Made by a program: the position numbers and the translations under genes
Notes under the pieces: generated by a model
Database searches by the model: none
The model's input: only the letters and a program-made list of their open reading frames with translations
Told to the model about the DNA's origin: nothing
Origin: Marinococcus halophilus
GTDB taxonomy: Bacteria > Bacillota > Bacilli > Bacillales > Marinococcaceae
DNA length: 64,000 nt
NCBI RefSeq assembly: GCF_002265875.1
Contig: NZ_NPFA01000005.1
Coordinates: 62,001 to 126,000, forward strand
Reading direction: 5' to 3'
Shown here: in pieces, positions 41,644 to 50,829 of the stretch
Position numbering within the stretch: position 1 is the stretch's first letter
Layout of the letters: each line of letters begins with the position of its first letter

Positions 41644-43674
41644 CTACATTCGCAGCAACTGCGCATTGATAGCGACTACCACCGTACTGATACTCATTAA
41701 TAAAGCCCCGACAGCCGGACTGAGCAGAATGCCAATTGGTGCCAGTACTCCGGCGGCAAGTGGAATAGCTGCAATATTATAGCCGGCAGCCCACCAGAGA
41801 TTCTGTACCATTTTCCGGTACGTTTTCCCGGAAAGATCAATAACGGAAAGCACATCGAGTGGATTGCTCTGTACAAGCACAATGTCGGCCGTTTCCATGG
41901 CGACATCTGTGCCGCTGCCAATTGCAATACCGATGTCTGCGGTCGCGAGTGCCGGCGCGTCGTTGATGCCGTCGCCCGTCATCGCCACCTTCCGCCCGGA
42001 CTGCTGTATTTTCTTCACCTGCTCTGCTTTATGATCCGGCAGCACTTCCGCGTAGACCTCTTCAATACCGAGCTGGCCGGCTACCCAATCTGCTACCCGC
42101 TGATTGTCCCCTGTAAGCATAATCGATTTGATTCCTTGTTCATTTAGGCGCTTCACGGCTTCTTTGGCAGAATCCCTTACCATGTCAGCGAGCGCTATCA
42201 TACCGGTCAGTTCTCCATTGACCAGTACAAATACCACCGTTTTTCCTTCTTCTGCTTTTTCCTGGAAAGTTTTCTCATCATACGCCAGCTGCTGGTCTTT
42301 CATATAGCCGGGACTGACAATTTTCACTGCAGACCCGTTCACAGATCCTTCGAGTCCCTGACCGGTCATCGTTTGGAAATTTTCTACCGTGTGCAGCTTG
42401 ATACTGCGAGCTTGGGCTTCATTAACGATTCCTTCCGCCAGCGGGTGCTCCGATTCCTTCTCCACAGAACCGGCAAATTCAAGGACCTGCTCTTCTGAAT
42501 GGCTGTTGCTTGGCACGATATTGGTTACGCCAAAGCTTCCCTGTGTCAGTGTTCCTGTTTTATCAAAGATGACCGCATCAAGCTTCCGCGCACTTTCAAA
42601 TGGCGACCGGTTACGAATTAACAGTCCCTGTTTTGCAGATAATGCCGTAGAGACAGAGACGACAAGAGGAGCTGCGAGTCCAAGGGCGTGCGGACAGCTG
42701 ATAACCATCACCGTCACGGCCCGTTCTACTGCACTGTCTGTCGAACCGCTTACCAGCCGCCAGATAACAAACGTCACGATACCCGACCCGAGCGCAGCAT
42801 AAAACAGCCATTTAGCTGCCCGGTTTGCCAGGTCCTGAGCCCGCGACTTGGACTCCTGTGCCTCCTGTACAAGCGTAACTACCTGCGAAAGATACGTCTG
42901 ATCGCCGGTTTTTGTTACTTCAATTGTTAAGCTTCCGTCCTGGTTGACTGCTCCTCCAATTGCTTCATCCTGCTCGTTCTTTTCCACGGGGAGCGACTCC
43001 CCGGTCAGCATGGATTCGTCCACCGAGGACCTTCCTTTAATAATCGTGCCGTCCACCGGCACTTTTTCCCCCGGCTTAATAAGCAAATGGTCTCCCTGTT
43101 GAAGTTCGTCCACGCTAACTTCTTCTGTATCACCGTCTGCTTTCACCCGGCGGGCTTCATGAGGCATGAGCTTAATCAGCTCCTGCAGGGCGTTCGATGC
43201 ACCCATAATCGAGCGCATCTCGATCCAGTGCCCGAGGAGCATGATATCAATTAATGTAGCAAGCTCCCAGAAAAACTGAGTGCCTTCCCAGCCAAATACC
43301 ACCATCGTGCTGTAGCCGTAAGCTACGACGACAGCAAGTCCAATCAGCGTCATCATTCCCGGACTTTTTTGCTTCAATTCGTCTACTGCTCCGGTTAAAA
43401 ACGGCCATCCGCCGTAAAAAAATACGACTGTTGCGAGTCCGAAAAGAATCCACTGATCAGAAGGAAAAGCCCAGTCCAGGCCGAGGAACCCCTGGATCAC
43501 TGGGGTCAAAAGCAAAATAGGAATGGTCAATATGACTGATACGAAAAACCTTCGCTTAAAGTCAGCAATCATAGCGCTATGGTGCTCGTGATGATCATGA
43601 CCATCGCCGTAACCTTCGTGTTCTTCATGCTCTTCATGATGCCCCTGTCCATGGTCGCCGTGCTGATGTGCCAT
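41644..43674 (-). CDS. copB: Copper/silver-exporting P-type ATPase, CopB type (P1B-3)
   Basis: Heavy-metal pump of 676 residues. The N-terminus is a His-rich segment (about residues 3-33, with [10 protein letters not shown] and HDHHEHH) instead of CxxC metal-binding domains. The membrane metal site is CPH ([13 protein letters not shown]), which defines the P1B-3 group that exports Cu(II), Cu(I) or Ag(I). The catalytic core has [13 protein letters not shown] (phosphorylated Asp), [15 protein letters not shown] and [18 protein letters not shown] precedes the ATG. It stands alone without copZ; a CsoR-like half-operator lies upstream. Confidence 0.95.
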   Translation of the reverse strand: MAHQHGDHGQGHHEEHEEHEGYGDGHDHHEHHSAMIADFKRRFFVSVILTIPILLLTPVIQGFLGLDWAFPSDQWILFGLATVVFFYGGWPFLTGAVDELKQKSPGMMTLIGLAVVVAYGYSTMVVFGWEGTQFFWELATLIDIMLLGHWIEMRSIMGASNALQELIKLMPHEARRVKADGDTEEVSVDELQQGDHLLIKPGEKVPVDGTIIKGRSSVDESMLTGESLPVEKNEQDEAIGGAVNQDGSLTIEVTKTGDQTYLSQVVTLVQEAQESKSRAQDLANRAAKWLFYAALGSGIVTFVIWRLVSGSTDSAVERAVTVMVISCPHALGLAAPLVVSVSTALSAKQGLLIRNRSPFESARKLDAVIFDKTGTLTQGSFGVTNIVPSNSHSEEQVLEFAGSVEKESEHPLAEGIVNEAQARSIKLHTVENFQTMTGQGLEGSVNGSAVKIVSPGYMKDQQLAYDEKTFQEKAEEGKTVVFVLVNGELTGMIALADMVRDSAKEAVKRLNEQGIKSIMLTGDNQRVADWVAGQLGIEEVYAEVLPDHKAEQVKKIQQSGRKVAMTGDGINDAPALATADIGIAIGSGTDVAMETADIVLVQSNPLDVLSVIDLSGKTYRKMVQNLWWAAGYNIAAIPLAAGVLAPIGILLSPAVGALLMSISTVVVAINAQLLRM

Positions 43675-43705
43675 TACTCCGCCTCCTTTAATATAACTCC
43701 TATAA

Positions 43706-43722
43706 ATACCCTACCCCTGTAT
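43706..43722 (-). promoter_or_regulatory. CsoR-like half-operator upstream of copB
   Basis: The sequence AATACCCTACCCCTGTAT shares its first ten positions with the B. subtilis CsoR operator AATACCCTACGGGGGTAT, but the right arm is not preserved. Confidence 0.35.
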
Positions 43723-43812
43723 AAAAAATGATAAACAAAAGACTCTTCGCATAACAAAGCAAGGATAAGGGAAAAGAGCTCTGCAAACTACGTATTAGGA
43801 GGCGACAATTTT

Positions 43813-44349
43813 ATGCAGACCGAATATCAGGGTATCATCATCGAATCTGTTAAAGGCGATATTACAAAGCAGGACGACCTCGACTCTGTAGTCAATGCCG
43901 CCAATGCCCAGCTTTTAACCGGCGGAGGAGTCGCCGGTGCCATTCACCGGGCGGCAGGTCCGGGGCTCGAAGAAGCCTGCAAACCGCTGGCTCCTATTTC
44001 TCCCGGGGAAGCAGTAATTACGGAAGGATTTCAAATGCCAAACGATTATATTATTCACTGCCTCGGTCCCGTCTACGGCGTCGACAAGCCTTCAGACGAA
44101 CTCCTTCGTGCCTGCTACCTTAATACTATGCAGCTGGCCGAAGATAAAGAGATTGCAAGCATTGGATTCCCAGCCCTCTCCACTGGGGCCTTTGGCTATC
44201 CCCTTGAGGAAGCTCTTGAAGACTTTATGCCTCCCTTTTTAGACAGACTTTCTCATGCTGCTTCTGTCCAGCATATCCGGTTTGTGCTCTTTAGTGACCA
44301 GGACGCTGCCGTCTACGAAAAATATATCGAGCAGGCTGTTTCGCCCTAA
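43813..44349 (+). CDS. Macro-domain ADP-ribose hydrolase
   Basis: A 178-residue macro domain that binds ADP-ribose and typically removes O-acetyl-ADP-ribose or mono-ADP-ribosyl groups. The pattern is MacroD-like: SVKGDITKQDDLDSVVNAAN, then LLTGGGVAGAIHRAAGPGL (catalytic loop), and ASIGFPALSTGAFGYPL for diphosphate binding. AGGAGG is ten bases before the ATG. It is divergent from copB and has no linked ADP-ribosyltransferase. Confidence 0.92.
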   Translation: MQTEYQGIIIESVKGDITKQDDLDSVVNAANAQLLTGGGVAGAIHRAAGPGLEEACKPLAPISPGEAVITEGFQMPNDYIIHCLGPVYGVDKPSDELLRACYLNTMQLAEDKEIASIGFPALSTGAFGYPLEEALEDFMPPFLDRLSHAASVQHIRFVLFSDQDAAVYEKYIEQAVSP

Positions 44350-44521
44350 CCTCTCTAAGAACCAAGGACCGCAGCAATAAAAAATAACTGTCACTAAACT
44401 ACTGGTTCGTGACTATTCGGCTAAGGTGCTCCAACTTTCGAATTGAATCTGCCGCTGCTGGTTACGTTTCCTTTTACGAAGGGAAAATAGAGACATATCT
44501 TTCTTTGAAAGGAGACTATAT

Positions 44522-44842
44522 ATGAAAAAATTCTTTACTGTCTTCGGTCTCGCAGCTCTATTTGTGACAGGATCGGCTGTTCCGGCGCACGCTTCTGAAA
44601 CTCCAACAACTGTCCAGCAGGAGCAGAAACAGGAATTCACCCCTTATGAAGCGGTTCAGACGGTGCATGATCAGAAAGGCACAGAAGCAGAATTAAAAGT
44701 TGACCAGTATCCTTCCAGCAATGAAGAAGGCCAGACTTACTATCAGGTAGAGGCGTTGAATCCTTCGCTTATTGAACAGGGAGAAGATGGCCTGCTTCAG
44801 ACGTACCATGTATATGAAGATGGGCGCATTCTGGTCATATAA
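44522..44842 (+). CDS. Small secreted protein, function unknown
   Basis: The family is not recognised. The 106-residue product opens with a clear signal peptide (MKKFFTVFGLAALFVTGSAV, cleavage after AHA). The mature 80 residues start with a Gln/Thr-rich stretch and end in a compact domain (YYQVEALNP to VYEDGRILVI) with a strand pattern slightly like PepSY. GAAAGGAG precedes the ATG. It is expressed alone between a macro-domain gene and a convergent DUF5996 gene. Confidence 0.75.
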   Translation: MKKFFTVFGLAALFVTGSAVPAHASETPTTVQQEQKQEFTPYEAVQTVHDQKGTEAELKVDQYPSSNEEGQTYYQVEALNPSLIEQGEDGLLQTYHVYEDGRILVI

Positions 44843-44848
44843 ATATTA

Positions 44849-44881
44849 ACCCCGTGCAGCCAGTGCTGTGCGGGGTTTTTC
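44849..44881. terminator. Bidirectional terminator
   Basis: CCCCGTGCAGC pairs with GCTGTGCGGGG (G-U included), followed by TTTTT; it ends just before the stop codon of the convergent gene. Confidence 0.85.
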
Positions 44882-44883
44882 TA

Positions 44884-45780
44884 CTAAATGGTAGGAGGTT
44901 TTTTCATCAGGAGGGGCCGGTAAAAATATTCAGGGTCCTTCCAGCCAAGCTCGGCGTGCAGAAAAGCAAACGTAGTGCGGAAAAACTGCTGCACAGTCGA
45001 GCCAGCAAAGCTGTCTGTAAGAGGAAGAAAGTATTCGCTCGCCTGTGGATCGTAATAGGCTTCTTTAGGCTCGATTGCCGGGCTGTTTAAATCCTTTTGC
45101 TGAAAAGGGTATGGCAGGACAAAAAAGGAAGGATGGTCTGTATTATCATCACCGGGCCAAAACCCAAGCTCGATAAACTGTTCATCAAAAGCTGCCTTTT
45201 CAATCGTTTTATCTTCGGGAAACGGCTCTGGAATATTTTCCACGATGAGCGTCGAGACGTCAAAGGTGCCCCAGAATAAACCCGGTTTAATTTTGCGGCC
45301 TCGCAGTGGTCCGATAAAAGCTAATTCTTCCTGATACGCCGCCTGCATCATTTTAAGTCCCTTCATGGCCTTTTCAGCATCGTACCGTTTATGCACCTGA
45401 TCTTCAGAAAGCCAAACCGTCACTGGCATCTCCTGTGGCTTGGGATAGATGCGCACGTGGATGCCTGCCTGATGAAGACAGCTGAAAATCCATTCGTAAT
45501 ACGTTTGAATAGGCGTTCCGTCTTCAAGCTTTGTGGTTTCCACAGTATCTTCCACAACCGCCAGAAGAAGGCTGTTCCGGATATCTATTTCGAGTTCAAA
45601 AGCTTTCCCGTCCTGGATCAGCATCCCTGTAGAGAAGCCATTTGGAGTAATCTCAAGCATCACGTGCGCCCACTGAGGCTCCTGCGGAGCTGTTTCGAGC
45701 CGTATCTTACCAAGAATCTGAGACAGAAGCTGCAGCGTCAGTTTTGTGTCCTTCCATTCTTTAAAAGGCATGATTTCCAT
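44884..45780 (-). CDS. DUF5996 family protein
   Basis: This 298-residue protein matches the DUF5996 pattern: an opening of FKEWKDTKLTLQLLSQILGKIRL, here in part, with the conserved Trp-Lys-Asp and Gln-Ile-x-Gly-Lys-Ile, later FWGTFDVSTL and LGFWPGDD, and the C-terminal YFYRPLL. It is soluble and its activity is unknown. It lies last in a codirectional run AraC-VOC-VOC-DUF5996. The gap to the VOC gene is 53 bp, with AAAGGGG at the start, so cotranscription is plausible. Confidence 0.82.
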   Translation of the reverse strand: MEIMPFKEWKDTKLTLQLLSQILGKIRLETAPQEPQWAHVMLEITPNGFSTGMLIQDGKAFELEIDIRNSLLLAVVEDTVETTKLEDGTPIQTYYEWIFSCLHQAGIHVRIYPKPQEMPVTVWLSEDQVHKRYDAEKAMKGLKMMQAAYQEELAFIGPLRGRKIKPGLFWGTFDVSTLIVENIPEPFPEDKTIEKAAFDEQFIELGFWPGDDNTDHPSFFVLPYPFQQKDLNSPAIEPKEAYYDPQASEYFLPLTDSFAGSTVQQFFRTTFAFLHAELGWKDPEYFYRPLLMKKPPTI

Positions 45781-45833
45781 TAAACGTTACCCCTTTCTCC
45801 CGGAAGCTTTTTTCGCTTTCTGATGACTTTTTG

Positions 45834-46241
45834 CTACACAGCGTCTTCATCCATATACATAACTTCCCAGAGATGGCCATCGATGTCCTGAAAACTCCAT
45901 CCATACATAAACCCGCCGTCCATTGGCTCGTTGGACGGACGCCCTCCTGCATCCAGAGCTTTTTGAACAATCTCGTTCACCTGTTCTTTGCTATCTGCAG
46001 AAATGGCCAGGATTGCTTCCGCCCCGGTATTGGTATCAACTACACTTTTATTAGTAAACGTTTGAAAAAATGCTTCGTGAAGCAGCATCACATACATACC
46101 GTTCCCCAGTACCATGCACGCTGCATTTTCATCCGTGAAGCGCTGCTCAAATGAAAAGCCGACATTTTGAAAAAACTCCATGGAAGCTTCGAGATTTTTA
46201 ACTGGAATGTTTACAAATATTTGCTTTGTCTGCAGAGCCAT
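45834..46241 (-). CDS. VOC-family (glyoxalase/dioxygenase fold) protein
   Basis: A 135-residue two-module vicinal oxygen chelate protein. It starts QIFVNIPVKNLEASMEFF, a typical glyoxalase/bleomycin-resistance opening, and ends SFQDIDGHLWEVMYMD, where the final Glu is the usual metal ligand. Related proteins act as lyases, dioxygenases or drug-binding proteins; none can be chosen. It is in tandem with a second VOC gene and under a probable AraC regulator. Confidence 0.85.
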   Translation of the reverse strand: MALQTKQIFVNIPVKNLEASMEFFQNVGFSFEQRFTDENAACMVLGNGMYVMLLHEAFFQTFTNKSVVDTNTGAEAILAISADSKEQVNEIVQKALDAGGRPSNEPMDGGFMYGWSFQDIDGHLWEVMYMDEDAV

Positions 46242-46278
46242 TATTCTTAAACCTCTCTTTCTTGACTTGATTTTTTCC

Positions 46279-46692
46279 TTAAACGACTATGTGCCAAAAA
46301 ACACCGAACTGGTCTTTCAGCTGGCCGTAAGAGGAACTGAAGAATGTTTCTGCCAGAGGCATGATTATTTCTCCGCCCGGTTCAAGAGCATGAAACGTTT
46401 TGGCAGCCGAGGAAGCATCATTTACGCTGAGCGCAATGGACACCAGGCTTCCTGAAAGCTGTTGCTGGTCCGGAGCCCCGGGTAACGTATCGGAGAGCAT
46501 TATCTCCATGTCTTTAATTTTTAAATAAGCATGCATGATTAGTGATTCGGTTCCCGGCGGTAATTCCATCCCTTCGACTTCCCCATAGGTCTGACGTTCG
46601 ATCACCTCTGCCCCTAAAGCCTTTTCATAGAATGCGGCTGCCTCCCCGGCCTTCCCGTCAAATGTAAAGTACGGGTTCATTCCGATAATCAT
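46279..46692 (-). CDS. VOC-family protein, PhnB-like
   Basis: A 137-residue member of the PhnB/YjdN branch. It begins MNPYFTFDGKAGEAAAFYEK (the hallmark of this branch), has the central VSIALSVNDASSAAKTF, and ends KDQFGVFWHIVV. These proteins resemble bleomycin-resistance folds, but their metal site is usually incomplete and their function is unknown. AGAGGAA precedes the ATG. It is 37 bp upstream of the other VOC gene. Confidence 0.87.
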   Translation of the reverse strand: MIIGMNPYFTFDGKAGEAAAFYEKALGAEVIERQTYGEVEGMELPPGTESLIMHAYLKIKDMEIMLSDTLPGAPDQQQLSGSLVSIALSVNDASSAAKTFHALEPGGEIIMPLAETFFSSSYGQLKDQFGVFWHIVV

Positions 46693-46751
46693 TGGCGTTC
46701 CTCTCCCCTCATATGAATAATTATCTTTACTATAGCACGGCCGCCGCTGCT

Positions 46752-47552
46752 TTATTTCTTACCGATTGCGGTTTCGGCCTGACGCCTCAGAAAATTATTC
46801 ATTAACAGGGATAACGAAACGAGAATAGGAGGATCATCGAAGCGCGGCGGATACAAATATATATCCTTTTTTTCCAGCGGCCGTCCGGCTTCTACATGAA
46901 GCGCTTCTCTTGAGCGGGTGCGGAACGTATGGTGAGGGATTAAAATGTCATTCACCTTCATTTTCCAGGCAATTGACGTAGCCATTACATAATACACTCC
47001 TGGCTTTACACGCGGAATGTGATATTCATCTGCAGTATCGCAAAGCGTACCATAAAGCGGTACACCTTCCGGCATCGGACGGGGAAAAAGGCCGATTAAT
47101 ACAAAACCTTCAAAAGGGACTTCACTGTAAATACGGCCTTGAATACTCGTTTCCACCGTAGGAAGAGCCGGCTCTGCCCAGTGCCGTGTCGTTTTTAACG
47201 AAGAAAAAGAATTTTCTGCAGAGGCTGCGGAAACACGAAAGGCACCCGGCGTCATTCCCACCCTTGCAGCAAAGCTCGTAGTAAACGTCCCTACGCTTTG
47301 CTGGCCGATCTCCATCCCGATATCACGCACAGGGAAAGTGGTTTCAATCAGCAGTTCTTTGGCCCTTTGAAGTCGTAGTCCGGAAAGATAGTACAACGGA
47401 GGCACTCCAACACTTTTCTTGAACAGGCGTGAAAAATGATACGGACTGTAAGCGGCCTGGGCGGCCAGTCCGGTCAGGTCCAACGGTTCGTGAAGATGAG
47501 CGTGCATATACGTAATGGCATCATAAACAGCCGCCGAATATGATTGTTCCAT
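46752..47552 (-). CDS. AraC-family regulator
   Basis: Transcription regulator of 266 residues with the DNA-binding domain at the N-terminus (about 10-110: PLDLTGLAAQAAYSPYHFSRLFKKSVG, in parts, and a second HTH in MEIGQQSVGTFTTSFAARVG). A C-terminal domain follows that may be GyrI-like and bind a small molecule. ATG follows GGAGG at eight bases; a TTG one codon earlier is ignored. It heads the group of two VOC proteins and DUF5996 and is their likely regulator. Confidence 0.88.
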   Translation of the reverse strand: MEQSYSAAVYDAITYMHAHLHEPLDLTGLAAQAAYSPYHFSRLFKKSVGVPPLYYLSGLRLQRAKELLIETTFPVRDIGMEIGQQSVGTFTTSFAARVGMTPGAFRVSAASAENSFSSLKTTRHWAEPALPTVETSIQGRIYSEVPFEGFVLIGLFPRPMPEGVPLYGTLCDTADEYHIPRVKPGVYYVMATSIAWKMKVNDILIPHHTFRTRSREALHVEAGRPLEKKDIYLYPPRFDDPPILVSLSLLMNNFLRRQAETAIGKK

Positions 47553-47673
47553 CAAAACTACCTCCCGACTTGCGGCCTAATCCTGAAGATATTCTGTTTC
47601 ATTCAAGGGGTTCTTTTATTAATTATATCAGAAAGCGATTTCATAAAACCTCTGGCTATGTAAATTTTTCCTT

Positions 47674-47704
47674 AAAATTGCCCCTGCCTCATGGCAGGGG
47701 CACA
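47674..47704 (-). terminator. Aminotransferase gene terminator
   Basis: On the minus strand TGCCCCTGCC-ATGA-GGCAGGGGCA is a perfect stem followed by ATTTT. Confidence 0.88.
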
Positions 47705-47712
47705 ACTGTATT

Positions 47713-49068
47713 CTATCCGGGCTGTACCGCTTCTTTTATACGCTTTTTCAAGGTGGTAATGAGCAGTTGAAGATCTTTATCTTCAATGTTCAAAGGCGGG
47801 GAAAGAGTTAAAACATTGTTATGGTGCCTGGCAATATCAGACGTTTTGCCAACAATGACCCCATCTTTTTTGCAGCTTGCAAGAATTTGCTTCACGAGCT
47901 TTTCTGGTACTGTCTTTTTTGTCGTTTTGTCCTCGACAAATTCAATACCGGCTAACAGCCCCTGGCCCCGGACCTGGCCAACGTAAGGAAGCTCTTCCAA
48001 ATCTGCCAGCGCCTCCAGCAGCTCTCTGCCCTTTTTCTCCGATCGTTCCACTAATTTTTCCCGCTCCATGATTTCCAGGTTTTTCACAGCGGCTGCGCAG
48101 GCTGCAGGGTGACCTCCAAAAGTATTTACATGGCGGAAATGGTCATAGGCTTCACTGCCGGTAAACGCCTGGTACATATCCTTTCGCACTGCGGTAACAG
48201 ATAAAGGCATATATCCGCTTGTGATTCCCTTCGCCATTGTCACAATATCCGGCTTTACGTCTGCGTGCATAAATCCAAAACGCTTCCCAGTCCGTCCAAA
48301 TCCACAAATAACTTCATCGCTGATTAAAAGAACACCGTAGCGGTCACAAATGTCCCGGACCCGTTTCATATAGGAAGTGTGAGGAACCAACACTCCGCCG
48401 CCGGTAATAATGGGCTCCATTATTACTGCCGCTATGGATTCTTCAGCTTCCCATAAAATCGCCTGTTCAATTTCATCAGCGCACGCCAGGCTGTACTCCT
48501 CGTAGGATTGACCTTCCGGCTTCCGGTACGGATCTGGAGGAGTAACGTGTACAAAGCCCGGCGGCAGCGGTTCATACCGGTATTTCCGCTGCGTCTGTCC
48601 TCCAGCCGCCATCGTTGCAAGCGTGCTTCCATGATAGGTCCGGTAGCGGGAAATGGTTTTATACCGGCTGCCTTCCCCAATTTGTTGAAAATATTGACGC
48701 ACCAGTTTCAGGGCAGTTTCATTTGCTTCCGAGCCGCTATTGGAAAAAAAGTACATATAGCCGTCCCCGAGCCACTCATCAAGCTTTGCCGAAAGCTGTA
48801 CGGCAGGAGTATGGCTTTGCGTTAAAGGATAGAATGGAAGCTTCAGCATTTGCTCGTAGGCAGCGTCGGCGATTTCTTTTCGTCCATATCCGGCATTTAC
48901 ACACCAGAGACCCGCCATGCCATCAAGGTATGACTTTCCATCTATATCAGTCACCCAAGAACCTTCTGCTTTCTCTGCCACCATGCCTCCCTCTGGATTG
49001 TAAGGCCTCATGGCATGCCAAACACTTTCTTCATCTTTTTTCTTTATTTCTTCCGGTTCCCAATTCAT
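47713..49068 (-). CDS. yhxA: Class III aminotransferase (omega-amino acid:pyruvate type, YhxA-like)
   Basis: PLP-dependent transaminase acting on omega-amino groups such as beta-alanine, GABA or amines. The 451 residues begin MNWEPEEIKKKDEES after GGAAGGG and follow B. subtilis YhxA closely. Markers are FFSNSGSEANETALK, VIMEPIITGGGV, LLISDEVICGFGRTG (PLP-binding Asp), and the Schiff-base Lys in TMAKGITSGYMPL. The motif NTFGGHPAACAAA contacts the partner subunit. It is monocistronic. Confidence 0.92.
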   Translation of the reverse strand: MNWEPEEIKKKDEESVWHAMRPYNPEGGMVAEKAEGSWVTDIDGKSYLDGMAGLWCVNAGYGRKEIADAAYEQMLKLPFYPLTQSHTPAVQLSAKLDEWLGDGYMYFFSNSGSEANETALKLVRQYFQQIGEGSRYKTISRYRTYHGSTLATMAAGGQTQRKYRYEPLPPGFVHVTPPDPYRKPEGQSYEEYSLACADEIEQAILWEAEESIAAVIMEPIITGGGVLVPHTSYMKRVRDICDRYGVLLISDEVICGFGRTGKRFGFMHADVKPDIVTMAKGITSGYMPLSVTAVRKDMYQAFTGSEAYDHFRHVNTFGGHPAACAAAVKNLEIMEREKLVERSEKKGRELLEALADLEELPYVGQVRGQGLLAGIEFVEDKTTKKTVPEKLVKQILASCKKDGVIVGKTSDIARHHNNVLTLSPPLNIEDKDLQLLITTLKKRIKEAVQPG

Positions 49069-49219
49069 GACGATCACCCTTCCTGCTTTAAATGTCAGCG
49101 CATACAAAATGTGGTCTACCGTGATCTTCTCACGTCTCTACTGAAAAGAAAAGGTCCACTTCCGGGCCATTTATGAATAGAACCTGCCGCCCGTATTTTC
49201 AGCGGTTTTCAGAAGCATA

Positions 49220-49248
49220 TTGATAACACTTCCATATTTAGGTAGTAT
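49220..49248 (+). promoter_or_regulatory. MFS transporter promoter
   Basis: TTGATA (49220-49225) and TAGTAT (49243-49248) are 17 bp apart. The -10 is one arm of an inverted repeat TAGTAT-N7-ATACTA, with more ATACT copies downstream, a possible operator. Confidence 0.6.
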
Positions 49249-49294
49249 CGCTTTTATACTATTATACTTTAATACTAGAAAAGAGAGAGTCGCG

Positions 49295-50542
49295 TTGACT
49301 AAGTTCCAGGCACTGCACACAAACATTAAAATACGCCTCATCACTGATTTTTCCATGGAATTTGTATTGATGGCCATTCTTCCATTTATGGCAGTTTATT
49401 TCAGCAGCCGCCTTGGAGCCGGCACTGCCGGGCTGTTGCTGGCATTTACTATGGCTGCAGGCATTGGTATCGGTTTATGGACCGGACATTTATCGGATGT
49501 TATCGGCCGTAAGCGTATCATCGTTACTGCTCAGGGCCTGCAGGTATTGAGCCTTGGCGTAATGGCGCTGGCGAGCTCCCCCGTATTTGAATCCGTATGG
49601 CTGATGTTTGCAGCTTTTCTTGTCGCTAACGCATGCTTTAACGCCTCTGATCCTCCGTCCGAAGCAATGATTATAGACTACAGCTCTGAAGCCGAGCGCC
49701 CCTACGTTTATCAGCTTGCCTACTGGCTTGGCAACGTGGCATACGCCTTTGGGGCTGTTATTGGAGGGCTGTTTTTTGAGAGCGGGCGCGTGTATTTATT
49801 TGTTGCTTTATTTCTTGTGAGCATATGTATTTGGTACGTGGTGGCTTTTAAATTAACGGAAAAAAAGCAGGCGGTTTCTTTTTCCAAGAAAGGTCTTCAA
49901 AAAACTCAGGCCCCTCTTACTATATGGAAACGGTACGCCGCTATACTAAAAGACCGGCGCTTTCTATTCTTTTTAATCGGTACCGTTTGTATCGCCAGCC
50001 TGGAATTTCAGCTGGACAAATACGTCGCTGTCCGCCTGGATGAACAATTTCACCTTATGCTTGGAGGATTTGAACTCACGGGAGTAAGAATGTTCAGTCT
50101 TATTATGTTTATTAACACTCTTGGCGTTGTCTTTTTTACCATGCCGGTTTCCGCACGGGTTTCTTCTTTAAATTATAAAAAAGTGTTAGCTACCGGTCTC
50201 GGAATCTACACTCTCGCCTTCGGATTTTTCGGGTTCAGCACTTCGTTTTTAGTTCTTATACTCGCTGCTGCAGCCTTCACCCTGGGAGAGATCGTTTATA
50301 TTCCTGTCCGCCAGACGATACTCGCCGGCATTGTTCATGATGATTCCCGTGGTTCTTACATGGCAATGGAGTCAATGATGTATAATGCCGCCCTCCTTCT
50401 CAGCAGTTTTATGCTTACGGCAAGTGCCGTCATTCCTCCAGCGGGAATGTCGACACTATTCGTTCTCTTAGGCGTTGTCGGCTTCATCAGCTACCAGCTC
50501 TGCCTTCCGTTAACAAAAAGCGGGAAGGCTCGTGCTTCTTAA
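49295..50542 (+). CDS. MFS transporter, drug-efflux-like
   Basis: Twelve-span major facilitator of 415 residues. The start is a TTG five bases after AAAGAGAGAG; the longer frame begins inside the promoter. The first half has FMAVYFSSRLGAGTAG and the loop 2-3 motif GHLSDVIGRKRIIV, which is typical of efflux members. The second half has GEIVYIPVRQTILAGI. The substrate is unknown. A promoter with ATACT repeats suggests regulation by a factor encoded elsewhere. Confidence 0.87.
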   Translation: MTKFQALHTNIKIRLITDFSMEFVLMAILPFMAVYFSSRLGAGTAGLLLAFTMAAGIGIGLWTGHLSDVIGRKRIIVTAQGLQVLSLGVMALASSPVFESVWLMFAAFLVANACFNASDPPSEAMIIDYSSEAERPYVYQLAYWLGNVAYAFGAVIGGLFFESGRVYLFVALFLVSICIWYVVAFKLTEKKQAVSFSKKGLQKTQAPLTIWKRYAAILKDRRFLFFLIGTVCIASLEFQLDKYVAVRLDEQFHLMLGGFELTGVRMFSLIMFINTLGVVFFTMPVSARVSSLNYKKVLATGLGIYTLAFGFFGFSTSFLVLILAAAAFTLGEIVYIPVRQTILAGIVHDDSRGSYMAMESMMYNAALLLSSFMLTASAVIPPAGMSTLFVLLGVVGFISYQLCLPLTKSGKARAS

Positions 50543-50545
50543 TTT

Positions 50546-50571
50546 CTGCCCTCTGGCAGCTACCTTTTTTT
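50546..50571 (+). terminator. Weak terminator of the MFS gene
   Basis: CTGCC-CTCT-GGCAG is followed after five bases by eight T. Confidence 0.5.
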
Positions 50572-50829
50572 TCGCCGGCGCAGGTCTACTGTCAGTGAAG
50601 GAATATCCACGCGGAGCAGTGTCCACCGGAACAGCTTTACCTTTAGCTCTCCGGCCACTACCACTGCTTCCACCGGATTCCAGTTTTCAACTCTTCGCGC
50701 TGCCTCTACCACAGGCACGTGCGGCTCCGGAAATGTTTTTCTTGGCACTGGACGACTTCCTCCAAACAAGTGGCGGGGCTCTGACAACCTATATATTTTA
50801 GTCGCTGGACGCTGCCCGCTGTTTCTCAT
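50560..50829 (-). CDS. Small Arg-rich hypothetical protein
   Basis: The family is not recognised. An ATG six bases after AGAGGAGG opens an 89-codon frame beginning MRNSGQRPATKIYRLSEP. The N-terminal half is basic and Pro-rich, likely disordered. The C-terminal half (VPVVEAARRVENWNPVEAV to TVDLRRRKKR) looks folded with alternating hydrophobic strands. A longer frame upstream lacks a ribosome site. It is convergent with the MFS gene. The good ribosome site and non-random composition support a real gene. Confidence 0.6.
   Translation of the reverse strand: MRNSGQRPATKIYRLSEPRHLFGGSRPVPRKTFPEPHVPVVEAARRVENWNPVEAVVVAGELKVKLFRWTLLRVDIPSLTVDLRRRKKR

Noticed and set aside
46730-46751. AGCACGGCCGCCGCTGCT hairpin after the AraC gene
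   Set aside because: The repeat is imperfect and has no T-tract, so it is not called as a terminator.
50532-50801. Plus-strand frame antisense to the Arg-rich small gene
   Set aside because: It lacks a ribosome site and begins inside the MFS gene, while the minus strand has an excellent site.
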